NCBI GenBank assembly: GCA_900543365.1
Contig: UQRG01000002.1
Coordinates: forward strand, 1-42,605
Direction of reading: 5' to 3'
Origin: an uncultured Eubacterium sp.
GTDB taxonomy: Bacteria > Bacillota > Clostridia > Lachnospirales > CAG-274
DNA: 42,605 nt
The first letter of the stretch is position 1, and the number at the start of each line of letters is the position of its first letter. Below, piece after piece: positions 8,219 to 18,900 of this stretch. The position numbers were made by a program, and so were the translations under genes. The notes below the pieces were generated by a model that made no database searches, was not told the DNA's origin, and worked only from the letters and a program-made list of their open reading frames with translations.

Positions 8219-11200
8219 ATGAGTAATGATACTGAAAAGCAGATGGTTTTTGACTCTATTAAAATAGGTCTTGCTTCTCCCGAAAAAATAAGAAAGTGGT
8301 CTTATGGTGAGGTTACAAAGCCTGAAACTATTAATTACAGAACTTTAAAGCCTGAAAGAGATGGTCTTTTCTGTGAAAGAATCTTTGGACCTACTAAGGA
8401 CTGGGAGTGTGCTTGTGGTAAGTACAAGAGAATTAGAAACAAGGGTATGATTTGTGAGCGTTGTGGCGTTGAAATCACTAAGAGCAAGGTTAGAAGAGAA
8501 AGAATGGGTCATATTGAACTTGCTGCACCTGTTTCGCACATTTGGTATTTTAAGGGTATCCCTTCTAAAATGGGTACTATTCTTGGTAAAAGCCCTAAGG
8601 AACTTGAAAAAGTTCTTTACTTTGCAAACTATATTGTACTTGATTCTGGTAGCACAAACCTTGTTTACAAGGATGTTATTACAGAACAGCAGTATAGAGA
8701 AACAATTGAAAATTATGGTCCAGGCTCATGCCGTGTAGGTATGGGTGCTGAGGCTGTAAAGGAACTTTTACAAGCTATTGACCTTGATAAGGAATCAGAA
8801 GAATTACAGGCTGAACTTGTAGATGCTTCTGGTCAGAAGAAAGCTAAGATTATTAAGAAACTTGAAGTTGTTGAATCTTTTAGATTAAGTGGTAACAGAC
8901 CTGAATGGATGATTATGGATGTTGTGCCAGTTATTCCTCCTGAGTTAAGACCAATGGTTCAGCTTGATGGTGGTAGATTTGCAACTTCTGACCTTAATGA
9001 CCTTTACAGAAGAGTTATTAACAGAAATAACAGATTAAAGAAGTTAATTGAATACGGTACACCTGATATTATTATTAGAAATGAAAAGAGAATGCTTCAA
9101 GAGGCTGTTGACTCACTTATTGACAACGGTAGAAGAGGTAGACCAGTTACAGGTCCTGGTAACAGAGCATTAAAGTCCCTTTCTGACTTATTAAAGGGTA
9201 AACAAGGTAGATTTAGACAGAACTTACTTGGTAAGAGAGTTGACTATTCTGGTAGATCTGTTATCGTAGTTGGTCCTACACTTAAGATTTATCAGTGTGG
9301 TTTACCTAAGGAAATGGCTATTGAGCTTTTCAAGCCTTTTGTTATGAAGAAACTTGTTAGTGACGAAATTGCTGCTAATATTAAGAGTGCTAAAAGAATG
9401 GTTGAACAGTTAAAGCCGGAAGTTTGGGATGTCCTTGAAAGTGTTATTAAGGAGCATCCGGTTATGCTTAACAGAGCCCCTACTCTTCATAGACTTGGTA
9501 TTCAGGCTTTTGAACCGGTACTTGTTGAAGGTAGAGCTTTAAAGCTTCATCCACTTGTTTGTACAGCTTACAATGCTGACTTTGATGGTGACCAGATGGC
9601 AGTCCATGTACCTCTTAGTGTTGAGGCACAGGCAGAGTGTAGATTTTTACTTCTTTCTCCTAACAACCTTTTAAAGCCTTCTGATGGTGAACCAGTTGCT
9701 GTACCATCTCAGGATATGGTTCTTGGTATTTACTACCTTACACTTGCTAAAGATGGCGAGCCTGGTGAAGGAAAGGTATTTAAGGATGAAAATGAGGTTC
9801 TTCTTGCTTATGATAACAAGGTTATTAGCCTTCACGCTAAGATTAAAGTTAGAAGAAGTCTTGAAGTTAATGGTGAGGTTAAGACTGGTTTAGTTGATAC
9901 TACTTGTGGTAGAATTATATTTAACGAAATTATTCCTCAGGACTTAGGTTTTGTTGATAGAACTAAGGAAGAAAATGAGTTGAAGTATGAAATTGACTTC
10001 TTAACTGGTAAGAAAGAATTAGGTAAGATTATTAACAGATGTATACACAAGCATCCATCTACAGAAACTTCAGAAGTTCTTGACGATATTAAGAGTCTTG
10101 GTTACAAGTTCTCTACCAGAGCATCACTTACAGTTTCCGTATCTGATATGAAGATTCCAGAGGCTAAGTATTCTTTACTTGCTGAAGGTGATGAAGAAGT
10201 TAATAAGATTACTAAGATGTACAGAAGAGGTCTTATGACAGACGAGGAAAGACATAATAAGGTTATCTCCGTTTGGGAAAAGATTGATGATAAGATTACT
10301 AAGGCGTTGATTGACAACTTAGGTCAGTACAACGATATTTATATGATGGCTCTTTCTGGTGCCAGAGGTTCTAACAGACAGATTAAGCAGTTAGCAGGTA
10401 TGAGAGGTTTGATGGCATCTCCAAGTGGTGAAACTATAGAGCTTCCAATCAAGGCTAACTTTAGAGAGGGTCTTTCAGTTCAGGAATACTTTATTTCTGC
10501 TCACGGTGCTCGTAAGGGTCTTACTGATACAGCCCTTAAAACAGCCGACTCTGGTTACCTTACTAGAAGACTTGTTGATGTTGCTCAGGATATTATTATT
10601 AGAGAAACAGACTGTGCTGAACACCTTGACCAAATTCCATATATGGAAGTTGAGGCATTTATGGACGGTCAGGAAACAATTGAGTCTTTAAATGATAGAA
10701 TTAGAGGTAGATATTCTGCTGAGGATATTTTAAACCCAGAAACTGGAGAAGTTATTGTACCAAATGATACTCTTATTACTCCAGATATGGCTGATGCTGT
10801 TATTGCTGCTGGTGTAACTAAGGTTAAGATTAGAACTATACTTAGCTGTAAGTGCCACAACGGTGTTTGCTCTAAGTGTTATGGTTCAAATATGGCTAGT
10901 GGCAGACAGGTTAGAATTGGTGAAGCTGTTGGTATTATTGCCGCACAGTCAATTGGTGAGCCTGGTACACAGCTTACAATGAGAACATTCCATACTGGTG
11001 GTATCTCTGGTAATGACCTTACACAAGGTCTTCCAAGAGTAGAGGAACTTTTTGAAGCAAGAAATCCAAAGGGTCGTTCTATTATTGCTGAATTTGGTGG
11101 TAAGGTTACTGTTAATGTAAATAAGGTAACTAAAAAGGAAGATGTTACTATTACTGCAGCTGATGGCACAGTTAAGGATTATTCAATTCCTTATGGTTCA

Positions 11201-11884
11201 AGAGTTTGTGTTCTTAATGGAGATATAATTGAAGATGGTGACCAGATTACAGAGGGTTCTATTTATCCACAGGATATTTTAAGAATCAATGGTGTAAGAG
11301 GTGTTCAGGATTATATTCTTAAAGAGGTACAGAGAGTTTACCGTTTACAGGGTGTTGATATTAACGATAAGCATATTGAAGTTATTGTTAGACAGATGCT
11401 TAAGAGAGTAAGAGTTGAAACTGCTGGTGATACTGGTCTTTTGCCAGGTTCACAGGTTGATTGGCTTGCTTATGAAGCTGCTAATGATAAAGCTGCTCTT
11501 GAAGGTAAGGAAGAAGCAACAGGTTCAAGAACTCTTCTTGGTATTACTAAGGCATCTCTTGCAACTGATAGTTTCTTATCTGCTGCATCTTTCCAGGAAA
11601 CAACTAAGGTATTGACTGATGCTGCTGTTAAGGGTAAGGTTGACCCACTTGTTGGACTTAAGGAAAATGTAATTATAGGTAAGCTTATTCCAGCTGGTAC
11701 AGGTATGAGCCTTTATAGAAAGGTTGACTTAAAGCTAGATAAAGCGGATTATACAGAAGAAACAGCTGATGTATTAAATGAAGATATTGAAATAGTTGAT
11801 AATGATGTAATTGAAACTGCTGATGATATTAGTGATGAAGTTATAGATGCAGCTGTTGAAAGTGTAGACACAACGGAAGAATAA
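8219..11884 (+). CDS. rpoC: RNA polymerase beta' subunit
   Basis: The 1221-residue beta' subunit carries the active-site metal motif NADFDGDQMAVH, with the Asp triad at residues 454, 456 and 458. An N-terminal zinc ribbon lies near residues 62-80 (CACG...CERCG), a second zinc cluster near 877-888 (CKCHNGVCSKC), and the bridge-helix/trigger-loop region includes TVKTADSGYLTRRLVDV-like and GEPGTQLTMRTFHTGG segments. Length is normal for Bacillota. As in RpoB, the extreme C-terminus is acidic (about the last 45 residues). A GGAGG site lies inside the 3' end of rpoB, so the two are translated as a coupled pair. A strong terminator follows, and no rpsL or rpsG comes after. Confidence 0.98.
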   Translation: MSNDTEKQMVFDSIKIGLASPEKIRKWSYGEVTKPETINYRTLKPERDGLFCERIFGPTKDWECACGKYKRIRNKGMICERCGVEITKSKVRRERMGHIELAAPVSHIWYFKGIPSKMGTILGKSPKELEKVLYFANYIVLDSGSTNLVYKDVITEQQYRETIENYGPGSCRVGMGAEAVKELLQAIDLDKESEELQAELVDASGQKKAKIIKKLEVVESFRLSGNRPEWMIMDVVPVIPPELRPMVQLDGGRFATSDLNDLYRRVINRNNRLKKLIEYGTPDIIIRNEKRMLQEAVDSLIDNGRRGRPVTGPGNRALKSLSDLLKGKQGRFRQNLLGKRVDYSGRSVIVVGPTLKIYQCGLPKEMAIELFKPFVMKKLVSDEIAANIKSAKRMVEQLKPEVWDVLESVIKEHPVMLNRAPTLHRLGIQAFEPVLVEGRALKLHPLVCTAYNADFDGDQMAVHVPLSVEAQAECRFLLLSPNNLLKPSDGEPVAVPSQDMVLGIYYLTLAKDGEPGEGKVFKDENEVLLAYDNKVISLHAKIKVRRSLEVNGEVKTGLVDTTCGRIIFNEIIPQDLGFVDRTKEENELKYEIDFLTGKKELGKIINRCIHKHPSTETSEVLDDIKSLGYKFSTRASLTVSVSDMKIPEAKYSLLAEGDEEVNKITKMYRRGLMTDEERHNKVISVWEKIDDKITKALIDNLGQYNDIYMMALSGARGSNRQIKQLAGMRGLMASPSGETIELPIKANFREGLSVQEYFISAHGARKGLTDTALKTADSGYLTRRLVDVAQDIIIRETDCAEHLDQIPYMEVEAFMDGQETIESLNDRIRGRYSAEDILNPETGEVIVPNDTLITPDMADAVIAAGVTKVKIRTILSCKCHNGVCSKCYGSNMASGRQVRIGEAVGIIAAQSIGEPGTQLTMRTFHTGGISGNDLTQGLPRVEELFEARNPKGRSIIAEFGGKVTVNVNKVTKKEDVTITAADGTVKDYSIPYGSRVCVLNGDIIEDGDQITEGSIYPQDILRINGVRGVQDYILKEVQRVYRLQGVDINDKHIEVIVRQMLKRVRVETAGDTGLLPGSQVDWLAYEAANDKAALEGKEEATGSRTLLGITKASLATDSFLSAASFQETTKVLTDAAVKGKVDPLVGLKENVIIGKLIPAGTGMSLYRKVDLKLDKADYTEETADVLNEDIEIVDNDVIETADDISDEVIDAAVESVDTTEE

Positions 11885-11913
11885 TATATTTGAAATAAAT
11901 GTATTTGAATTTT

Positions 11914-11939
11914 AAAAAGGGAGCTTTTGCTCCCTTTTT
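11914..11939 (+). terminator. Intrinsic terminator of rpoBC
   Basis: A perfect 11-bp stem (11914-11924 with 11929-11939), TTTT loop and T tract lie 29 bases after the rpoC stop. From here to 12091 no gene is visible. Confidence 0.95.
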
Positions 11940-12091
11940 AATTTAAGGTATAAAGTGTATTATAATAAAGATATATGGTACAATAAAATGTACTATAAAT
12001 AACAGCTATAAATAATGTATTATAATAGAAGAAACTCATACCAAAAAGAATTTTAGTAAATTATATTATTAAAATAAAGTTAACATTATTT

Positions 12092-12993
12092 CTATTCTAT
12101 ACATACTTTGCCCAATGCTTCACCTACAACTTCAATACTATTAAGAGCCTCTTCGTAAGTATTGGTTTGAGCTCCAAGTTCAATAAGCATACTTTTATCC
12201 ATCATATGTTAATGTATATTTTTCTAGGTAGGTTTTGGTTGAATCCATATACTTGTTGAAACATTTGATAACTTAATGCAAGGTTAGTATTAATATATGG
12301 ATTAACAAGGTCAGGAATATCAACCAATTTACCATTGTTCCATTTCTTACAAATTCCATTAAAGAACATAATTTTTGCATAGTTTTTACCATTAATATTT
12401 GTAACAAGTCTTAAATTGCTATTAACACCATCACGGTGTAAATCAATTACAAGTTCAATAGATGGATTTTCTTTTAAAATTTGTCTCACAACAGGTTCAG
12501 CTCGTTCATAAGCACCATTTCTTTGTAATTTACCATTTACCATATCAAAACGGTCAGTTAAATGAATACATTGAATACCATATTGGTCTTCAATTATTGA
12601 CTTTAAGTGTTCGCCTACACCAATAACACCTTCATTAATATTCTTACTATCTGCATATAATTCACTACCATGAGTGTGAAAAATCAGAATTTTAGGTCCA
12701 TTTCCCTCCTTGTTAATATGCAAATCTGCATTAGCCATTTTATTTGTATCAAAAAGGTTCTTATCAATACCAGTTTTTTTATCAATAGCGTATATAGATT
12801 TAAGTGAATTATTAAAATTTTGTGAATTTTTAACAGATGTTGAAAAATTGATTTCATTATCAATATAAACTTCCCCCATTTCATAAATTGATACAGAACC
12901 TAAAGTTTGTTTATTTGGACTAAAAATAAATATTAGAAAAAATATAAAAATAAAAAAAGCAAAAGAAATTATAAAAAAGTGTCTTTTATCCAT
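12092..12993 (-). pseudogene. spoIIP: spoIIP (stage II sporulation amidase), frame-broken near its 3' end
   Basis: The minus-strand frame from ATG 12993 encodes 263 residues, with an N-terminal membrane anchor (residues 5-25) and a SpoIIP amidase domain. Motifs are IFHTHGSELY (104-113), the NEGVIGVGEHLKSII segment, DLHRD (184-188) and the C-terminal NLPRKIYIN, where it stops at 12202-12204. The conserved continuation HMMDKSMLIELGAQTNT is present in another frame directly behind, from 12208 down to a TAG at 12092-12094. Between the two blocks about six family residues (the usual AYRYNL-like stretch) are missing, so a small deletion not divisible by three probably removed them. SpoIIP is a cell-wall hydrolase of the engulfment complex in endospore formers. 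A sequencing or assembly error is the alternative. An AAGGGGAT ribosome site precedes the start. Confidence 0.8.
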
Positions 12994-13365
12994 TTAGTAT
13001 CCCCTTTTATTAGAAATTTTACAATGTAATTACAAAATCAATTAACAAAGTTGAATTAACCCTATGTCATAATAACTAAAAAGTTTTTAATAATTATGTA
13101 AAAATTTAACAAATTTATGCATTTTTGGATTATTTTATTCGGAGTTCATATTTTGTTCATATATATGAGTTATTATTAATAATGTTCACTAACAATAATA
13201 AGGTAATTTAGACAATATAATTTATGAAAACTATATAAGCTTTGTATAAAGTGATTATGGGTTATTTTGTAAGTTTTTATATTACTTGTGCATTGTCTAT
13301 ATAATTTTATATTTAATAGTTGGCTTAATTATTCTTATTATTAGGAAAGAAAAGGAGGATATATT
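12994..13365. other. Divergent intergenic region between spoIIP and the pectate lyases
   Basis: No ORF or RNA gene is recognised in this very A/T-rich stretch. A possible plus-strand promoter is TTTATA (13276-13281) with TATAAT (13300-13305) at 18-bp spacing, about 60 bp before the first lyase. The -35 match is weak. The first lyase has a strong AAAGGAGG ribosome site, about 10 nt before its ATG. Confidence 0.4.
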
Positions 13366-15846
13366 ATGAAGAAAAGCTTAAAAAGAATTTTAAGCTCCGT
13401 TCTTGCAGCAACAATGGTTGTTGGTACTGGAGCATTTGTAAATGAACCATTTAGCAACTATGCTGTTGAGAATGTTTATGCGGCAAGTTATTTGACTGAA
13501 TCTGCGGGTTGGTTTGAGTCAGCTTATGCAGAATGGACAGCTGTTCCAAATGCCACAGGCTATGCAGCATATGTAAAGGGTGCGGGTGAAGCTGACTCAG
13601 CTTACAAAATGCTTGACAATGAGCTTGTCAGAAAGTACCCTACTTACTTCAGAGCAGATGCTGTTGGCTTAAAGGCTGGCAACTATGTAATGAAAATTGT
13701 ACCTTATGTAAATGGTAAAGCTGATGAAAGTTTAGCATTAACTACAGGTACTCTTAATGTTAAGGCTTATGATCGTTCAGGTGCAGCCTTTTCATCTAAG
13801 TCTAAATACAAGACCGGTTCAGGTGCTTACAATGATGATGGTACATTAAAGAGCAATGCAATTGTTGTTTATGTAACTAAGGATACAGCTAAGACTGTAC
13901 AGGCAACATTAAATGGTATAACTTATACTGGTTTTCAGGATATTGTTTATGGAAAGCAGAAAGGTGATACAACACCTTTAGATATTCGTATCATTGGTAC
14001 TATTGATGCTGATGATATGGATAGTTTTGGTTCATCTGCCGAGGGTCTTCAGGTTAAGGGTAAGAATTCTTATGCTGAAATGAATATGACTATTGAAGGT
14101 ATTGGCGAAGATGCACAGATTAAGAATTTTGGTATTCTTTGTAGAAATGCAGGTAATGTAGAGTTTAGAAACTTTGGCATTATGCTTTGTATGGATGATT
14201 CACTTTCTCTTGATACTGACAATGCTAATATATGGGTTCATAATATGGACTTATTCTATGGTTCAACTGGTGGCGATGCCGACCAGGCAAAGGGCGATGG
14301 TACAGTAGATGTTAAGGGTCAGTCATCATTTGTAACTATATCTTATAATCATTTCTGGGATAGTGGTAAGTCATCACTCTGTGGTATGAAGTCAGAAACA
14401 ACTGATTGTCAAATTACTTATCACCATAACTGGTTTGACCATTCTGATTCAAGACATCCTAGAATTAGAACTATGACAGTACATATTTACAACAACTACT
14501 TTGATGGCAACTCTAAGTATGGTGTTGGTGTAACAATGGGTTCTTCTGCTTTTGTTGAAAATAACTACTTTGAAAATTGTAAGCACCCTATGTTAAGTTC
14601 TATGCAAGGTTCTGATATTGAGCAAAATACCTTTGCTGAAGATGGTGTTACAGCAACAGGATATAAGTATGGCACTAAGGGTACATTCTCTGGTGAAACA
14701 GGCGGTATTATTAAGTCTTATAACAACCATATTGAAGGTACTCAGAAGATTGAAAGAACTTGGGATAGTACATTACAGTACGAGCCAGTATTCTATGGTG
14801 CTTCTGTAGTTGATTCTGATACTCAGTTTGATGCTTATCAGGTAACATCAAGAAACCAAACTGTTCCATCAACAGTTAAGTCACTTAGTGGTAGCACTAC
14901 TTATAACAATTTTGATACAGATACTTCTAATTGGGATTTAGGTGTTGACCCAGCTAATATTACTCCAGTTGAAGAAGTGCCTACAGTTGTTAAGTCTTCT
15001 GCCGGTCGTATGAATGGCGGTGACTTCCCAACTGACAGAAGTCAGTTTACTATTATTAATGATGCTTCAAATTATTCTGTAGATACTGAATTTAAGACAG
15101 CTATGCAGAATTACAAGTCATCTTTAGTATCAGTTGGTGGTTTAGATGCTGGTAGTTTACCAGAAACAACAACTAATGTAGAGGTTTCAACAGAAACAAC
15201 AACAAAGACTGTAGAGGGCTCAACAGAAACAACAACAAAGATTGAAGAAGGCTCAACAGAAACAACTACAGTTAACCCATCAGGTGCAGCTTCAATGGGT
15301 ACTTATGTTATAGGTGATGGTGCAACTGGTGGTGACTTTAATGTAGTTAATAACAGTACTTATGGCAACATTAACTTTAGCAATGTAAGAAGTGTTGATG
15401 CTGGTGGTGCTAAGTTAAGAGCAGCTAATGAAATTACATTTACATTAGCTTCAGAAACAGAAGTTTCTATTATTTGTGGTGAGGGTAAGGATGTAATACT
15501 TACTGATGGCACAAATAATTATACTTGTGCAGCAAATACAACAACTACTAAGACTGTTCCAGCAGGTAGTTATAAGATTAAAGGTTCTGCTGACAGCAAC
15601 AGTTTAGTTTCTAAGATTGTATTAAAGTCAACAGGAACTACTCCGGATCCAGACCCAACTCCAATAGAAGTTAAGGGTGATGCAAATGGTGATGGAAAAG
15701 TTACTAGAGCTGATATGACTATGGTACTTGATTTTGCTTCAGGTAAGATTAGTGCAGTAACTAAGGCAGACCTTGCAGATGTTTCTGGCGATGGTAAGGT
15801 AACAGCTTATGATGCTTATCTTATTGGTAAGATTATTCTTGGTTAA
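13366..15846 (+). CDS. Secreted PL1-type pectate lyase with C-terminal dockerin
   Basis: This 826-residue exoenzyme should cleave polygalacturonate by calcium-dependent beta-elimination. A signal peptide ends near residue 39 (NVYA). An N-terminal beta domain (about 42-135) also occurs in the next two lyases. The PL1 right-handed beta-helix spans about 140-540, with IWVHNMD (289-295), the acidic GGDADQAKGDG segment (302-312), TISYNHF followed by Lys335 (equivalent of PelC Lys190), and SRHPRIR (362-368) giving the RxPxxR signature with Arg363 and Arg368. A Thr/Glu linker (600-636), a putative carbohydrate-binding beta-sandwich (643-755) and a type I dockerin follow; the dockerin has DANGDGKVTRAD (772-783) and DVSGDGKVTAYD (805-816). 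It is the first gene of a three-lyase run and has no cohesin of its own. Confidence 0.92.
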   Translation: MKKSLKRILSSVLAATMVVGTGAFVNEPFSNYAVENVYAASYLTESAGWFESAYAEWTAVPNATGYAAYVKGAGEADSAYKMLDNELVRKYPTYFRADAVGLKAGNYVMKIVPYVNGKADESLALTTGTLNVKAYDRSGAAFSSKSKYKTGSGAYNDDGTLKSNAIVVYVTKDTAKTVQATLNGITYTGFQDIVYGKQKGDTTPLDIRIIGTIDADDMDSFGSSAEGLQVKGKNSYAEMNMTIEGIGEDAQIKNFGILCRNAGNVEFRNFGIMLCMDDSLSLDTDNANIWVHNMDLFYGSTGGDADQAKGDGTVDVKGQSSFVTISYNHFWDSGKSSLCGMKSETTDCQITYHHNWFDHSDSRHPRIRTMTVHIYNNYFDGNSKYGVGVTMGSSAFVENNYFENCKHPMLSSMQGSDIEQNTFAEDGVTATGYKYGTKGTFSGETGGIIKSYNNHIEGTQKIERTWDSTLQYEPVFYGASVVDSDTQFDAYQVTSRNQTVPSTVKSLSGSTTYNNFDTDTSNWDLGVDPANITPVEEVPTVVKSSAGRMNGGDFPTDRSQFTIINDASNYSVDTEFKTAMQNYKSSLVSVGGLDAGSLPETTTNVEVSTETTTKTVEGSTETTTKIEEGSTETTTVNPSGAASMGTYVIGDGATGGDFNVVNNSTYGNINFSNVRSVDAGGAKLRAANEITFTLASETEVSIICGEGKDVILTDGTNNYTCAANTTTTKTVPAGSYKIKGSADSNSLVSKIVLKSTGTTPDPDPTPIEVKGDANGDGKVTRADMTMVLDFASGKISAVTKADLADVSGDGKVTAYDAYLIGKIILG

Positions 15847-15885
15847 TATTATATAGTAAGAAAATATTAATAATAATGAATTTAG

Positions 15886-15913
15886 TTTGCAGGGTAAAAC
15901 TTTGCAAATACCC
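15886..15913 (+). other. Intercistronic hairpin between lyases 1 and 2
   Basis: GGGTA (15892-15896) can pair with TACCC (15909-15913). TTTGCA (15886-15891) can alternatively pair with TGCAAA (15903-15908), so two exclusive hairpins are possible. There is no T tract, so this is not an obvious terminator; it lies 25 bp before the next ribosome site. Confidence 0.4.
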
Positions 15914-15942
15914 CTAATAAAAGTTAAAAGGAGGATTAAAAT

Positions 15943-18900
15943 ATGAAAAAGTGTTTGAAGAAAGCCATTAGTGGTATTCTTACAGCATCAATGCTTTTCT
16001 CATCAGTAGTTTTTGTTCCAACTTCTGCTTCAGTAGCAGTAGCAGCAACAACTGGAGCTTTTTCTACTGTAGGTGGTTGGAACGAAACTCTATATGCAGA
16101 GTGGGCTGACCAAAACCCTGACGACACTGCTGTAAAGGTCGGTTACAAACTTAGCAGTGATGTAAACTATACATATCTTTCAGGTAATGATTATACATAC
16201 CTTGTTAGACCATTAAATGCAAGTCTTGGTCGTGTAGATATTCCTGGTTTAAAAGCAGGCACTTATGACCTTGAGGTTACTTCATCTGATGGTACAGTTT
16301 ATACTAAGACAGGTATAGAGGTTACAGCAAATGACCGTTCTGGATATGCTCACTGGAAGTATTCAGAGGGTGTAGGTGCATACAACAATGATGGTACTCC
16401 AAAGGATAATGCTATTATTGTTTATGTTACAAATGAAAATAAGGACACAGTTGAAGTTCCTGGTTATGAGGGCAAAACTTGGTCTTACACACCATCATCA
16501 AGCTCACCTTACACAAGAGATGGAGTTGGTGTTGGTAATATATTAAACAACAATATGAAACTTGTTCAGGAGATTACTATTACAGATAACCACCCTATTA
16601 TATTTAGATTTATAGGTAAGGTTAATGCTCCTAAGAACTTAACTCCTTATAATACTAAGGACCCTATTCTTGGTGGTGCAAAGGGTGACAATGGTAACCT
16701 TGCTATTACTAAGTACGCAAGAAACATTACTATTGAAGGTATTGGTTCTGATGCTACTATTGACGGTTGGGGCTTTACTTTCTCTCAATCTGGTACTTGT
16801 CCTACTGAGGCAGGTAAGAGTTTTGAAGTAAGAAACCTTACTTTCAAAAATTATCCAGAAGATGCTTTAGGTTTCCAAGGTGATGATGAAATCGCATCTC
16901 CTATTGAAAGAGTTTGGGTTCATAACAATGTATTTTATCCTGGTTATTGTGCTAACCCTGCTGAAAGTGATAAGAAAGAAGGCGACGGCTCATGTGACTT
17001 TAAGAGAGGTCAGTTCTATACAATGAGCTATAACCATTATATTGGTTGTCACAAGACAAATCTTTTAGGTGCAGGTGCAAGTGATAATCAGTATTATATG
17101 ACATTACACCATAACTGGTATGAGAAAGTTGGTTCAAGACAGCCACTTATGGCAGGTGGTAATGTTCATATTTATAACACTTACTTCCAAGGTGCAACAG
17201 ATACAACAGTAGATGCTAGAGGTAGCAATGCAGTATTCCTTGAAAATAACTACTATGATAGTTGTAAGAATTACTACAAGTCAAGAAATAATACTTGTAT
17301 AGCTAAGTCTTATAACGAAACATTTAATAGTGGCTCTATTGGTTCAATTTCAGGTAAGAGAACTGTTGCAACTTCAAGAGAGCAATCAGCTATTGCTGAT
17401 AATGGTCTTAACTTCCCAGATGGTACATCAATGAAGGACTTTGATACTAACACTTCTCAGTTCTACTATGATGTAGCTAACAAAAAGTCAGATGTTCAAA
17501 TTCTTAATGCAACAGCTGATGTTCCTAACTATGTTAAGGCTCACGCAGGTGTATTAAGTGTTGGTACTGATACTGAAGATAATACAGAAGTTACAACTTC
17601 AAATTCAGAGGGCTCTACAGAAACAACAACATCATCTACTCCTGTAACGCCTAGTACAGGTGATAGTGTTAAGACTTTTGAAAACGGTGTTGACTCAACT
17701 TACTATACTATTGTTGGTTCTACTTCAAATAGTAAAGGTTCAGTAAGTTACAATGGTGCAACTTATAGTAATTGCTTAAAGATGGAGTCTAAGACTAATA
17801 TTCAGTTTACACCAAAAAATAATGGTGTTCTTACATTAGTATTTGGTGGTACAACTGTTGCAGCAGGTAAGAGTGTTAAAATAAATGGTACTGCTTATAA
17901 AGTAAATGATAATGGTATTGTTACAGTAGAAGTTGCTGCAGGTACTACATATACTGTTACTAAGGGCGATTCTATTAATCTTTTCTATATGGCTGTTGCT
18001 GAAGAAGGCGGAGAAGCCACAACAGAAGCTACAACAGAAACAACAACAAAGACTGTAGAAACTACAACAAAGGCTACTACAGAGGCTACTACAGAAGCTA
18101 CAACAAAGGCTACTACAGAAACTACAACAAAGGAACCAACTTCAGAAACAACAACTGAGGCAACAGTTCCAGACCCAACACCATCAACAGGTTTAGTAGC
18201 AGGCTCTTATACATTAGTAAAGGGTATGCAAGCAGTAGAGGGTCTTGATACATCTAATGCAAGAAGTTTAGACAGTGAAGGTGCAAAGGTAAGAAGTGAT
18301 AGCTTTATTACAGTTACACCAGCAGTAAATGGTACAGTAGCATTAACTTGGACAAATAAAGCACCAGCTGTAAAGGCTGTAGTAAATGGTGCAGAAACAG
18401 ATGTAGTATTAAATAGTACAGCATCAGTTTCTACATTTGAAGTAACAGCAGGTGTAACATATAAGGTATATGGTTCACAGGCAGGTAGCAACACAACTAT
18501 AACTAACTTAGTATTAGCAAAGTCAGCTACTCCTTCAGAATCATCATCTTCAAGTACTTCAACAACTGAGGCTACAACAGAAGCTACAACAAAGGCAACT
18601 ACAGAAGCTACAACAGAAGCTACAACAGAAGCCACAACAGAGGCTACTACAGAAACTCAAACACCTGTAAGTGGTGTAAATATTGCTGTTGATAGTGTAA
18701 ATGCTAAGGTTGGTACTCAGGTTACAATTCCTGTTAGAGTTACTGATTTAACTTCTCTTGCATCTTTAGATGTAAATGTTGCATTTGATGCAGGCAAGGT
18801 TACAGTTAATTCTGTATCTAATGGTAATGTTGTTACTGATTCTAATGCTGCTTTAAGCTACAATGTGGCTAATGGTACAGTTGGTGTAGCTATTGCAAAC

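Noticed and set aside
18207..18635. 142-aa minus-strand ORF rich in Val, Ala and Ser
   Set aside because: It is the complement of the Thr/Glu linker codons of lyase 2, a typical shadow of repeats.
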